DNA of 64,000 nucleotides from Bacteroidales bacterium (GCA_025454795.1 JALONT010000032.1:1-64000), one strand, 5' to 3'; shown: positions 37,920 through 46,071, numbered from the stretch's first letter. Notes: a model not told the origin generated them from the sequence alone. Translations and numbers: made by a program.

Positions 37920-38516
37920 ATGAAAATAAACAATGAAATGAAAAGATTATTATTTACACTCATATTAACAGTTCTTTTCCTGAAGATTTCGGCACAGGAC
38001 AGGTTCACAGACCTGCGTGATGGTAATAGTTACCGTACGGTTACAATTGAAGGGGTTACATGGATGGCTGAGAACCTTAAATACAAGGCTAAAGGCAGCG
38101 GAACCTATTACTTCGACAATAATCCCGATAACATTCCCGCCTACGGGATTTTATATGAATGGGAAACAGCAATGAAAGCTTGTCCTGACGGGTGGCACTT
38201 ACCTTCAGGGTCAGAATTCAGAACCCTGGCAAATCATTTTGAGATTGAGGAGAAATGGGAGAAAACAGGGTCTGGTCCTCTATACTTCGGGATCCAGCTT
38301 TCGGGAATGCAGGATTACGAAGGAATTTTCACAGAGGTGGATGAGAGCGCATATTACTGGACCTCGACAGAATATGATAATAATGAAGCGGAATTTTTCA
38401 GCTATGTGATATTAGATGACAAGCCGATTATTGATATTTCACGAAAAGAAGATATGCCCGATATCCATGGTGCTGAAAAAAACAACAGATATTCTGTGAG
38501 GTGCATGAAGAACTAG
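37920..38516 (+). CDS. FISUMP-domain secreted protein
   Basis: The product is 198 residues. A signal peptide lies within the first 26 residues. The start could also be the second Met at 37938, MKRLLFTLILTVLFL. The domain reads FTDLRDGNSYRTVTIEGVTWMAENLKY ... ACPDGWHLPSGSEF ... YWTSTEYD ... YSVRCMK, the Fibrobacter succinogenes major paralogous domain fold common in Bacteroidota surface proteins. Function unknown, probably carbohydrate or adhesion related. Its stop codon lies at the breakpoint of the truncated glycosylase remnant. Confidence 0.9.
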   Translation: MKINNEMKRLLFTLILTVLFLKISAQDRFTDLRDGNSYRTVTIEGVTWMAENLKYKAKGSGTYYFDNNPDNIPAYGILYEWETAMKACPDGWHLPSGSEFRTLANHFEIEEKWEKTGSGPLYFGIQLSGMQDYEGIFTEVDESAYYWTSTEYDNNEAEFFSYVILDDKPIIDISRKEDMPDIHGAEKNNRYSVRCMKN

Positions 38517-38517
38517 G

Positions 38518-38982
38518 GTCAGGCTGATTGAAAAATGCGGCCTGAATGTAAGCGGATTCGAAACACACGAGACATCCTCAGTATTTATTTATGAGATGAT
38601 TGAAGAATTTGGTGGGGTTGAAAAGTTTTATGCTGCCTTTTATGTAAGTTCCATATCGCCCCTCGGTTTTACATCTGTGGGGAAAAACGGGAAAGAGATC
38701 AATTACAATTATTATGACAGCAAAGAGCTTTCAGAATCCATATACGATTTCGCCATAGAAACTATCAGAAAACAGCTTGAATCCGGGATTGTAAGGGATA
38801 TCTGTTTTTGCCTGGGAACCGGTAAAAATTTCAGATTTCTTACGAAACTTAATAGGATATACAGGTATTTCGGACGGATTGAGCCACTGGAACATCCTCG
38901 TTATATAATGCAGTACAGGTCGACCAGGAAAAACACCTATATAAATAAATATATAGAAAAATTCAGCAGCATTTATTTATAA
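38518..38982 (+). pseudogene. 5'-truncated SMUG2-type (DUF4918) uracil-DNA glycosylase remnant
   Basis: The open frame continues upstream of the first Met at 38596: codons from 38518 read VRLIEKCGLNVSGFETHETSSV and join EMIEEFGGVEKFYAAFYV. This is the middle of the SMUG2/DUF4918 glycosylase family (SGxETHExSSVFxYExI ... NYNYYDSK ... CFCLGTGKN ... LEHPRYIMQY). The first 80-90 residues, holding the GINPGR-type active-site strand, are missing and replaced by the end of the FISUMP gene. The remnant is therefore unlikely to be active. The rest of the frame is intact, so the deletion is recent. Confidence 0.85.
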
Positions 38983-39039
38983 ATGCAGACCTTAATATTT
39001 ATATGCTGAGTTTCCTTATTTTTCATTTTGTTAATAGAT

Positions 39040-39057
39040 TTTCGTATATTTACGAAA
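39040..39057. promoter_or_regulatory. ArsR-type operator before arsR-like gene (site A)
   Basis: TTTCGTATATTTACGAAA is a perfect 7-bp inverted repeat with a 4-base centre. The central TATATTTA occupies the place of a -7 box. The ATG is 61 bp downstream. It shares the TTTCG-N8-CGAAA frame with sites at 54915 and 56768. Confidence 0.8.
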
Positions 39058-39117
39058 GACTCAGTTTCTAACAAGTATCTGATATCAGAATTTATTTAAA
39101 GTTAAAGTATAATTTAT

Positions 39118-39456
39118 ATGAATAATAGCCAATCCGATAAAAAATTATATACAGATAAAGATGTAAGACTTGCACGTTTTGCTAAAGCTCTGGGGCATCC
39201 GGCAAGAATTGCAATCCTGAGGCATATTGCATCCCTGGAGACCTGCTGTTTTAATGAAATATCAAAAGAATTGCCACTTGCAATATCAACAGTATCCCAA
39301 CACCTTACAAAGCTTAAAAAGGCAGGATTAATACAGGGTAGCATAGAACCGCCAAGAGTCCGATACTGTATTAATTATGAAAACTGGAAACTCCTCAGAA
39401 AGCACTTTAAGGCATTTACAAAAATGGAGATCGCCAAATACGAAAAAAATAATTAA
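39118..39456 (+). CDS. ArsR/SmtB family repressor of the octaheme unit
   Basis: The product is 112 residues. Winged-helix start: ARFAKALGHPARIAILRHI; recognition helix: AISTVSQHLTKLKKAGLI. Three cysteines (Cys43, Cys44 in ETCCF and Cys84 in RYCIN) match in place those of the arsenic-island ArsR. This implies sensing of a thiophilic ligand such as As(III), or of reactive sulfur. It is preceded by an operator-like palindrome and followed by a strong terminator-like hairpin, then by the rhodanese and cytochrome genes. It is probably autoregulated. Confidence 0.93.
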   Translation: MNNSQSDKKLYTDKDVRLARFAKALGHPARIAILRHIASLETCCFNEISKELPLAISTVSQHLTKLKKAGLIQGSIEPPRVRYCINYENWKLLRKHFKAFTKMEIAKYEKNN

Positions 39457-39459
39457 TCC

Positions 39460-39497
39460 ATCCCATGTGAATCCATAATTCAATATGGGATTTTTTT
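39460..39497 (+). terminator. Rho-independent terminator or attenuator after arsR-like gene
   Basis: ATCCCAT (39460-39466) pairs with ATGGGAT (39485-39491), and TGAAT pairs with ATTCA inside, closing a 5-base loop. Seven T follow. A mutually exclusive pairing exists: CCATGTGAA (39463-39471) with TTCACATGG (39496-39504), ending 4 bases before the next ATG. This makes an attenuator or translation switch possible. Confidence 0.7.
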
Positions 39498-39508
39498 CAC
39501 ATGGTATC

Positions 39509-39787
39509 ATGAATATTACACCGGGAGAGTCCTTTGAACTTTGTGAAAAAGGGGCAATAATTGTTGATGTTCGTGAAGACTATCTGAGTGCTTTCAAAAT
39601 GGTTAAAGTTGAAAAAGTGTTGTATCTGCCCTTCAGTCAGATTAAGGAACATTACAAAGATTTACCGCATGACAATCCATTGATTTTTGCTGATGCAGTC
39701 GGACTCAGAAGCCGTGAAGGTGTAGTGTTTATGAATTCACATGGATATGACAATGTTGCCAATATGGCCGGGGGTATTGTTGACTGA
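39509..39787 (+). CDS. Rhodanese-fold protein lacking the catalytic cysteine
   Basis: The product is 92 residues from the ATG at 39509. An ATG at 39485 lies inside the terminator hairpin and is rejected. The rhodanese fold is clear: ITPGESFELCEKGAIIVDVREDYLSAF, VLYLPFSQI and the active loop ADAVGLRSREGV. In active rhodaneses the loop is CxxGxRS. Here Asp62 takes the Cys position, while Gly65, Arg67 and Ser68 are kept. It is therefore probably not a sulfurtransferase but could be a binding or regulatory protein. It is 45 bp upstream of the octaheme cytochrome. Confidence 0.85.
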   Translation: MNITPGESFELCEKGAIIVDVREDYLSAFKMVKVEKVLYLPFSQIKEHYKDLPHDNPLIFADAVGLRSREGVVFMNSHGYDNVANMAGGIVD

Positions 39788-39832
39788 GAGCGAGAAGAAG
39801 TACAATAGAAAAGATTTTTAAAATAAATATCT

Positions 39833-42256
39833 ATGAAAAGAGGAAATCTTAGCTTATTGCTGTTGTTTGTGTTTGCCGGATTGCTCTTAGTCTACATATG
39901 GGAAATGAGATCCGGCAAAAAAGAACCACTTATTACAGATCGTGAACTAATTACCCAATCGGGAGTCTGCCCTCCATTTTTTCTTTATGATGAGGATGGC
40001 AAAGTTATTGATCCTGTTCATGAGATTAACGCTGAAAAACCTTATTCTCCGAAACAAACATGCGGAAAATGTCATGATTATGATAAAATAACGCAGGGAT
40101 TCCATTTCCAGCAGGGTAAGGATGAAACAGCCACCGGCGTTTTGGCTGAACGATATCAATGGGTATCCAATCCTGGTAATTACGGTGGAAACTGGTGCTC
40201 CCCAGCCCCGCTTTATAATTATCTGTCGAAAAAAAATAATTCTTCCGTAAAAGAAATGGACATGACTTCTTTTACATTCATTACCAACGGATGTGCTACC
40301 TGCCATCCGGGAGGAGGACCGCTTGAGTTCGACAGGGAAGGATTCAGGTATGATAAGAATATGGAAGAGATGGGATTTACAGCCGGGGGGACGAACAATT
40401 TTGACGGGGACTATTATCAGGCACACTGGAATATCTCCGGAGTCATTGAAGCTGATTGTAATCTCTGCCATCTTCCTGAATATGATTACAAAACCAGAAA
40501 TGAACACCTGGCAAAATTCAATTTCAGATGGATGGCAACTGTTGGTTCAGGATTAGCTGCCGTGGAGGGTTCAATAAAAGATACAGTTGATGTTAAGGTA
40601 AAATATAACCTGACTAAGTTTGGGGCTGACGGCAAAGTTTCAATGCACCTTGTGCGGGAACCAAGAAATGAAACCTGTCTTAATTGCCATTCAAAACCCC
40701 AATGGAAAAAGCGGGGTGCTTCATTTACCGAATACACTGATGTTCATATAGCCAAGGGAATCAAATGCGTTGATTGTCATGTTGCCGGTTCAATGGCCTC
40801 AGATCCCAGAATTAGGGGAAAAGAAGTTCATCAGTTTGGCAAGGGCGATGATCCATCAGGATGGGTAAGAAATGACCTTGATAATACAATGCGTACATGC
40901 AGGGATTGCCATCTCACTGGTTATCTGAATGCGCCCATTGCAAAGCATACATGGCTGCCTGACCTTCATCTTGATAAGCTCTCCTGCCAGGCATGCCACA
41001 TACCAGAGAGAAAAGTCAAATCAGCCTTGGTCCAGGTAAGTGATATATATAATCCGGGAACAAAAATTACCCCTCCTCCAAAATATGTCTGGACATTCTA
41101 CGACCAGAACATGAATTACTGGAACCACTACGGTGAACTGTCAATGTTTACGGCAAAAGACCAGCCATCAGATCCTTTCGTACCTGAGTATGCTAAGTAT
41201 AAAGGACAAATTTTCCCTGTAAATGCAGTCCATAGTGCATGGCCAGGCATTTATACTGCGGGAAAGAAAGGTCTCGATCAACCGAAGATGAAAGATATTT
41301 ACGGCATGTGGATGAGCCACCGGAAGGATAAATCAAAATATCCCGAACTGGCAAAAATTTCTGACAATAATTCTGACACCATTCCGGAAGTTAACACACC
41401 GGAAGAGATTGACGCCTTTATTAATTCTGTAACTTTACTAATGAATGATCTGGGGTACGATCTTACCGGTAAAAGGATTGTTTGGGTAAATGACGACAGG
41501 ATGTATCTAAATGGAAAAGATTTTAAAACTCTTGAAAAAGAAAAATGGGAATCCTCGCCTTATGCATCAGTTTACAAATACAGTCACGATGTTTTCCCGG
41601 CAAAAGCAGGGTTGGGAATCAATGGATGTACTGATTGTCATTCTTTCAGATCTGATATCTTCTTTAGGCAACTGGTAAAATATCCATTTGGTGATGATGG
41701 CAATCCGGTGATAGAGCCACAGTATAAGAAGCTGGGAATGAGCGGCTTTATGGTAGGATTATCGGCATTCAGAGAGCAGATTGTAAAATCATTTGAGTAT
41801 CCGGCAATGATTTTCCTTCTCCTGACCATTTTATTATCAGTTGCATGTTATGTAAACAAAAAGCAGAACTTTTTCCCTGTCAGCTCAAAACATCTTATTA
41901 TAATTTACGGGTTGCTTATTGCCGGGCCTGCTCTTGTCTTTCTAAAACCAGATGTGAACAGCTATGTCCTGCCGGACCGGTTGACACTTGATTCAAATCA
42001 TTTCATTATAACAATTCTTGCATTAATTGCCGGAGCTTTTACAAGAAAACTGCAGGCATTGTTCCTGTTCCTTACGGTTGTGTCTGGCTTATTGATGATG
42101 GTTAAGTTTGAACTGATTTACCAGATAGTCAGGATCGCTTATACAGTTTTTGACATATCGGTAGTTTTAAGCGTCCTGATATCAATCATCTATTTTATTA
42201 ATGATCAATTCGGGATATTGAAACAGACATTCAAAAATAACTTACTTGATTTCTAA
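39833..42256 (+). CDS. Membrane-bound octaheme c-type cytochrome
   Basis: The product is 807 residues. Residues 5-22 form an N-terminal membrane anchor. Eight CXXCH heme sites begin at Cys77, 154, 209, 282, 312, 356, 385 and 599. Residues about 655-790 contain four or five membrane helices that could exchange electrons with quinol. The DKLSCQACHIP segment recalls octaheme reductases of the tetrathionate/hydroxylamine type, but the heme spacing and the membrane tail differ, so no substrate is assigned. It follows an ArsR-type regulator and a rhodanese-fold gene, suggesting respiration with, or detoxification of, a sulfur or arsenic compound. It is unlike any family I can name with confidence. 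Confidence 0.88.
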   Translation: MKRGNLSLLLLFVFAGLLLVYIWEMRSGKKEPLITDRELITQSGVCPPFFLYDEDGKVIDPVHEINAEKPYSPKQTCGKCHDYDKITQGFHFQQGKDETATGVLAERYQWVSNPGNYGGNWCSPAPLYNYLSKKNNSSVKEMDMTSFTFITNGCATCHPGGGPLEFDREGFRYDKNMEEMGFTAGGTNNFDGDYYQAHWNISGVIEADCNLCHLPEYDYKTRNEHLAKFNFRWMATVGSGLAAVEGSIKDTVDVKVKYNLTKFGADGKVSMHLVREPRNETCLNCHSKPQWKKRGASFTEYTDVHIAKGIKCVDCHVAGSMASDPRIRGKEVHQFGKGDDPSGWVRNDLDNTMRTCRDCHLTGYLNAPIAKHTWLPDLHLDKLSCQACHIPERKVKSALVQVSDIYNPGTKITPPPKYVWTFYDQNMNYWNHYGELSMFTAKDQPSDPFVPEYAKYKGQIFPVNAVHSAWPGIYTAGKKGLDQPKMKDIYGMWMSHRKDKSKYPELAKISDNNSDTIPEVNTPEEIDAFINSVTLLMNDLGYDLTGKRIVWVNDDRMYLNGKDFKTLEKEKWESSPYASVYKYSHDVFPAKAGLGINGCTDCHSFRSDIFFRQLVKYPFGDDGNPVIEPQYKKLGMSGFMVGLSAFREQIVKSFEYPAMIFLLLTILLSVACYVNKKQNFFPVSSKHLIIIYGLLIAGPALVFLKPDVNSYVLPDRLTLDSNHFIITILALIAGAFTRKLQALFLFLTVVSGLLMMVKFELIYQIVRIAYTVFDISVVLSVLISIIYFINDQFGILKQTFKNNLLDF

Positions 42257-42273
42257 CTTTTTTTAAAAATAAT

Positions 42274-43047
42274 ATGAAACACTCACTCGGTTTTATAGGT
42301 GGCGGAAGAATTACAAAGATCCTTCTGCAAGGTTTCATAAACAAAAATGTAAAATTCGAAAAGATTGTAGTAGCGGATACCAATACGGAGGTTCTGGCAA
42401 ATCTTAAAAAACGATTTCCGGATATAGTTTCTGCTGATGCAAAAAGTGCTGCCAGTCAGGATGTTGTTTTCCTGGCCCTTCATCCGCCAATGATTATGGA
42501 TACCCTTGAACTGATAAAAAACAATGTTAAAGCGGAGGCAACAGTTATCTCACTGGCGCCCAAGATCAACATGCCAAAGCTGGCATTAAAGCTTGGACAT
42601 GTAAAGAATCTGGCAAGGTTGATCCCCAATGCCACATCATATATCAACGAAGGATTCAATCCGGTGACATTTGCAACAGGATTTGATCAGGAAAAGAAAG
42701 TAGAGATACTTTCACTGCTTAAGAATCTGGGACAAATATTTGAAGTCTCAGAAGAAAAGCTCGAAAGCTATGCCATCATGCCGGCAATGCTTCCTACATA
42801 TTTCTGGTTTCAGTGGAGAGAGATTTCAGAAATGGGAGAGAAGATAGGTCTTTCAGGAGAAGAGAGCAAACAATCAATTTATCAGACTATTGTTGCAGCT
42901 CTTCATCTTCTATACAAATCCGGACTGACTCCGGCGGAAGTAATTGATTTAATCCCCGTCAAACCGATAGGCGACCATGAGCCTCAGATAACTGAGATCT
43001 ATAATAACAAACTAATAGGATTGTTTGAGAAAATTAAACCTTCCTAG
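42274..43047 (+). CDS. ProC-like NAD(P)-binding oxidoreductase
   Basis: The product is 257 residues. The Rossmann N-terminus is [17 protein letters not shown], with [13 protein letters not shown] after strand 2 and the P5C-reductase-like hinge [20 protein letters not shown]. The C-terminal helical domain ([17 protein letters not shown] ... [26 protein letters not shown]) resembles the P5CR dimerisation domain. It lacks the TSPGGTT signature that binds the proline substrate, so a true ProC activity is doubtful. It starts 18 bp after the cytochrome, so is probably the last gene of that unit, and it overlaps enolase by 4 bp tail to tail. Confidence 0.82.
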   Translation: MKHSLGFIGGGRITKILLQGFINKNVKFEKIVVADTNTEVLANLKKRFPDIVSADAKSAASQDVVFLALHPPMIMDTLELIKNNVKAEATVISLAPKINMPKLALKLGHVKNLARLIPNATSYINEGFNPVTFATGFDQEKKVEILSLLKNLGQIFEVSEEKLESYAIMPAMLPTYFWFQWREISEMGEKIGLSGEESKQSIYQTIVAALHLLYKSGLTPAEVIDLIPVKPIGDHEPQITEIYNNKLIGLFEKIKPS

Positions 43048-44324
43048 GCATTCTTGAATGCTTTCTTCCCTGCAAACTTAGAAGCTTTGCCCAGTTCATT
43101 CTCAATGCGCATAAGCTGGTTGAATTTTTCAATCCTTTCGCCGCGGCAACCGCTGCCTGTTTTCAGGTGTCCTGCATTTACGGCAACCGTAAGGTCGGCG
43201 ATGAAGCTGTCAGAAGTCTCTCCGCTGCGGTGCGAAACAAAGGCATTGTAATTGTTCCTGTATGCAAGCTCAATAGTCTCAAGTGTCTCTGTTACTGTTC
43301 CAATCTGGTTAAGCTTTATAAGGATTGAGTTTGCAACACCTTTTACGATGCCTTCAGCCAGGATAGTTTTATTAGTACAGAAAATATCATCACCAACAAT
43401 TTCAATTTTATTTCCCAGAACTTTAGTAAGATTCTGCCATCCTGTCCAGTCGTTTTCGGCAAGACCGTCCTCGAGCAGTACAATGGGGTATTGTTTTACC
43501 CAGTTTTCCCAAAGTTTGACCATGTCATCACTGGAAATTAATTTACCCGTACTCTTAAAAAGCTTGTATTTACCATCTTCCCACATTTCACTTGCTGCAG
43601 GATCCAGGCAAATGCTTACATCTGACCCAGGTTTATATCCTGCTTTATTTATTGCTTCAAGGATAACTTCGACAGCTTCATCATTAGATTTTAAATCAGG
43701 AGCAAAACCGCCTTCGTCACCAACCCCAGTGCTGTACCCTTTTCCTTTTAGCACCGATTTAAGACTATGAAACACTTCAACCCCCATCCGGATAGCTTCA
43801 GTAAATGATGATGCCCCATGAGGTGCAATCATGAATTCCTGAAAGTCTACATTATTATCAGCATGTTTGCCTCCGTTTATGATATTCAAGCAGGGAACTG
43901 GAAGGAGATGTGCATTTGCACCTCCAAGATATTGGTATAATGGTATTCCGGCGCTTTCAGCTTCCGCCCGTGCATAAGCCATTGAAACAGAAAGGATGGC
44001 ATTAGCTCCAAGTTTGGATTTATTGGCAGTCCCGTCAAGTTCTATCATCAGATAGTCAAGTTCTCTCTGGTTGCTGAAATTCTTCCCAACAATCTCTATT
44101 GCAATAATCTTGTTGACATTATCAACTGCCTTTAAAACTCCTTTCCCTCCATATCGTTTTTTATCACCATCACGCAATTCACAGGCTTCACGTTCCCCTG
44201 TTGAAGCGCCGCTTGGTACCATAGCTTTTGCTTTAGTTCCATCTTCGAGCGTTACATTTGCTTCGACTGTCGGATTCCCTCTTGAATCCAGGATTTCCAA
44301 TGCTGATACATTAATGATTTTCAT
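43044..44324 (-). CDS. eno: Enolase
   Basis: The product is 426 residues, full length. It starts with [17 protein letters not shown], then has the GASTGEREA loop, [10 protein letters not shown], the metal-binding and signature region [15 protein letters not shown], and [15 protein letters not shown]...GSGCRGER at the active site. It interconverts 2-phosphoglycerate and phosphoenolpyruvate. It is the last gene of the fluoride-riboswitch operon (gap of 14 bp from the preceding gene). Enolase is a classic fluoride target, so its place here makes sense as a way to raise enzyme level under fluoride. Whether it is the only eno of the genome is unknown. Confidence 0.97.
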   Translation of the reverse strand: MKIINVSALEILDSRGNPTVEANVTLEDGTKAKAMVPSGASTGEREACELRDGDKKRYGGKGVLKAVDNVNKIIAIEIVGKNFSNQRELDYLMIELDGTANKSKLGANAILSVSMAYARAEAESAGIPLYQYLGGANAHLLPVPCLNIINGGKHADNNVDFQEFMIAPHGASSFTEAIRMGVEVFHSLKSVLKGKGYSTGVGDEGGFAPDLKSNDEAVEVILEAINKAGYKPGSDVSICLDPAASEMWEDGKYKLFKSTGKLISSDDMVKLWENWVKQYPIVLLEDGLAENDWTGWQNLTKVLGNKIEIVGDDIFCTNKTILAEGIVKGVANSILIKLNQIGTVTETLETIELAYRNNYNAFVSHRSGETSDSFIADLTVAVNAGHLKTGSGCRGERIEKFNQLMRIENELGKASKFAGKKAFKNA

Positions 44325-44338
44325 AGTTATAAGAGTTA

Positions 44339-44752
44339 TTAGTAATTTATTTTTACGGTAATTGACATTAGATCATCTATATCCTTATCAAATTCTTTAA
44401 CCAGTTCTTGCGGAAATTTACCAAATCCTTTCTGTTTCTTTGTTTTGGCGTCGCAAAGTATTTCCCAGATTTTTGTCTTCTTAACATCAACTATCCTTTG
44501 CAAACTCTGGAATCTTTTATCGGTATTATACTTTTCAGCTAAATTACAAATTTGTTTGCGAGCTTCTTCAATTACCTTAAGATTTTGATCTTTAATATCA
44601 TTGTGAATGTCATTTTTTATTTCAAAGCAACACGACTTGTATTGATCTGTCATTAAGTCTTCGATTTCAATCAATAATTGTTCAACGATCATCAAAGTTG
44701 TAGTTAAAGATCTTCTGTGATTTTCAAGTAGAATGATTTTTTCCTCTTTCAT
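44339..44752 (-). CDS. Unknown helical protein in fluoride operon
   Basis: The product is 137 residues, soluble, without signal peptide. It is nearly all helical and charged, with coiled-coil-like heptads in residues 3-70 and a Cys pair in [11 protein letters not shown]. It does not match a family I recognise. It begins 12 bp after the antiporter stop and ends 14 bp before the enolase start, so it is co-transcribed with both and, by position, under fluoride control. Possible roles are an antiporter accessory protein or an enolase partner, neither shown. Confidence 0.8.
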   Translation of the reverse strand: MKEEKIILLENHRRSLTTTLMIVEQLLIEIEDLMTDQYKSCCFEIKNDIHNDIKDQNLKVIEEARKQICNLAEKYNTDKRFQSLQRIVDVKKTKIWEILCDAKTKKQKGFGKFPQELVKEFDKDIDDLMSITVKINY

Positions 44753-44764
44753 TGTAATGCGATG

Positions 44765-45976
44765 TTAATTATATTCTGTTTTTCTCCTTCTAAGAGGAAT
44801 TTCCGGAGCCTGGTCATCTAAGATTGGTTCTGTAAGCAGATGTCTGGGCAGGAAAAACTTATTAGCAATCAGGGTCGGAATTATAGCACTGGCAATTACA
44901 GTTCCAACAAGAAAAGAATATTGTTCCTGAGTTATGATGTTATTGGTGAGACCATATAGTGCTGAAATTGTTCCGAATGTTAATCCAGTTGACATTAACA
45001 GTGTATAATACCACTTTTCTTTTTTATGCTTTTTGAATCTTTTTATAACAGGATATAATCCGAATATTTTAAAAATAATCTTGGTAAAAAACAATAAGAT
45101 AAAAATAAAAGGTGCCGCAATAAGTGCTGGTAATGACATTAAAGCACCTGCCCGCATGAAATAAATCGGAGTAAGGAATCCGACAGTCATTGTTCTCAAT
45201 CTTCTGATAAAGAAGTTATCAGCTTCAACAGTTTTTGCAAGGATCATACCTATTATGTAGGCAGGCAGAACAGGTTCACTGCCTGACCAGATAGCCAGCA
45301 CTGCCATTGATATTAAGACAAAAAGAATCCATTTTGTGCGTATTGCGGCAGTCTTATAAGCAAAATGTTCTATTAAAAAATCAGTTAATAGCGGCAATGC
45401 AAAAATAAGAAGTATTGTTACCGCAATAAAGACAAGAGTTTTATAAGTGAATGGTGCAAATATCAATCCCAACCCTATAACGGTACCAAGGTCATTCACA
45501 AAACATGAACCAAGCAGGCTTTTGCCAAAAGATGTTTTATTGAGGCCATACTCAAGCATCACTGAATATACTACAGCCATTGATGTTGTTGATAATGCGA
45601 TTCCTGTTAATAAGCTTGCCTTTAAGTTCCAGTCTAATAAATAATAGGCAACTAAAGAGGCTCCGGTAAATGGAGCAAAAAATCCCACTAACCCGACAAT
45701 TGAAATCTCTTTAAACTTTGATTTTAACGAATCCGGATTTAACTCTGATCCTGCCAAGAAGGTAAGCATTATTGCTGCAACACCGGCAAGAAATTTCATC
45801 CAGTCGGCGTCCAGTGAAAGCTTTCCCAGGTTACCCGATCTAAAGGCAATGTATCCTATCAGTGCGCCAACAATGATTTCCATCAAGGCCATTGAAATCC
45901 TGACCCTGTTTGCGATGATTGTAGAAATGACTGATGCCAGGAACCAGAATGCTGCAAGAAGATAAATTTCAAACAT
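44765..45976 (-). CDS. CPA2-type cation/proton antiporter, probable fluoride exporter
   Basis: The product is 403 residues with 11-13 membrane helices. The sequence has the Na+/H+ exchanger fold of the Kef/CPA2 type: helix 5 region LVAYYLLDWNLKASLLTGIALSTTSMAVVYS and helix 6 LLGSCFVNDLGTVIGLGL (with the Asn-Asp pair). The C-terminal RCK domain found in KefB/C is missing. The gene lies directly under a fluoride riboswitch whose 3' strand can mask the AGGAGTT ribosome binding site 2 bases before TTATG. That context implies fluoride/proton antiport or ion homeostasis under fluoride stress. Transport of fluoride itself is inference. Confidence 0.9.
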   Translation of the reverse strand: MFEIYLLAAFWFLASVISTIIANRVRISMALMEIIVGALIGYIAFRSGNLGKLSLDADWMKFLAGVAAIMLTFLAGSELNPDSLKSKFKEISIVGLVGFFAPFTGASLVAYYLLDWNLKASLLTGIALSTTSMAVVYSVMLEYGLNKTSFGKSLLGSCFVNDLGTVIGLGLIFAPFTYKTLVFIAVTILLIFALPLLTDFLIEHFAYKTAAIRTKWILFVLISMAVLAIWSGSEPVLPAYIIGMILAKTVEADNFFIRRLRTMTVGFLTPIYFMRAGALMSLPALIAAPFIFILLFFTKIIFKIFGLYPVIKRFKKHKKEKWYYTLLMSTGLTFGTISALYGLTNNIITQEQYSFLVGTVIASAIIPTLIANKFFLPRHLLTEPILDDQAPEIPLRRRKTEYN

Positions 45977-45978
45977 AA

Positions 45979-45985
45979 AACTCCT
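45979..45985 (-). promoter_or_regulatory. Ribosome binding site that can pair with the riboswitch
   Basis: AGGAGTT lies 2 bases before the ATG of the antiporter (GGAG core spaced about 4-5). It is a strong Shine-Dalgarno sequence, unusual for Bacteroidota, and complementary over all 7 bases to the aptamer 3' strand. Confidence 0.8.
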
Positions 45986-46000
45986 TGTATTTTAAGATAT

Positions 46001-46054
46001 TGCAGGAGTTATCAGCATCTGTGGCGGTTAAAGGTGAACTCCATCACCCGGTGA
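46001..46054 (-). promoter_or_regulatory. Fluoride riboswitch (crcB motif)
   Basis: Read on the minus strand the RNA begins GGGUGAUGGAGUUCACC, then UUUAACCGCC, ACAGA, UGCUGAUAACUCCUGC. These match the crcB-motif consensus in order: GG-GAUGG...UUC-CC, AAC-GCC, GCUGAU-A-CUCCU-C. The hairpin GGUGA/UCACC encloses a loop whose GGAGU can form the pseudoknot with ACUCC. The 3' strand AACUCCU (46010-46004) is exactly complementary to AGGAGUU at 45985-45979, the ribosome binding site. Fluoride binding should therefore free the RBS and turn translation on. Confidence 0.92.
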
Positions 46055-46062
46055 CAAAAATA
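46055..46062 (-). promoter_or_regulatory. -7 box of the fluoride operon
   Basis: Minus-strand TATTTTTG matches TAnnTTTG and places the transcription start at about the first aptamer G. The operon thus has its own promoter separate from the MOT1 gene upstream. Confidence 0.6.
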
Positions 46063-46071
46063 ATAAATTTA

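Noticed and set aside
39485-39511. ATG at 39485 as the rhodanese start
   Set aside because: It lies in the terminator stem and before the T run, and homology begins only after ATG 39509.
39833-42256. Naming the octaheme cytochrome a tetrathionate or hydroxylamine reductase
   Set aside because: Only the DKLSCQACHIP area resembles that group. Heme spacing and the membrane tail differ, so the name is not supported.
42274-43047. Calling the oxidoreductase proC
   Set aside because: The TSPGGTT substrate signature of P5C reductase is missing.
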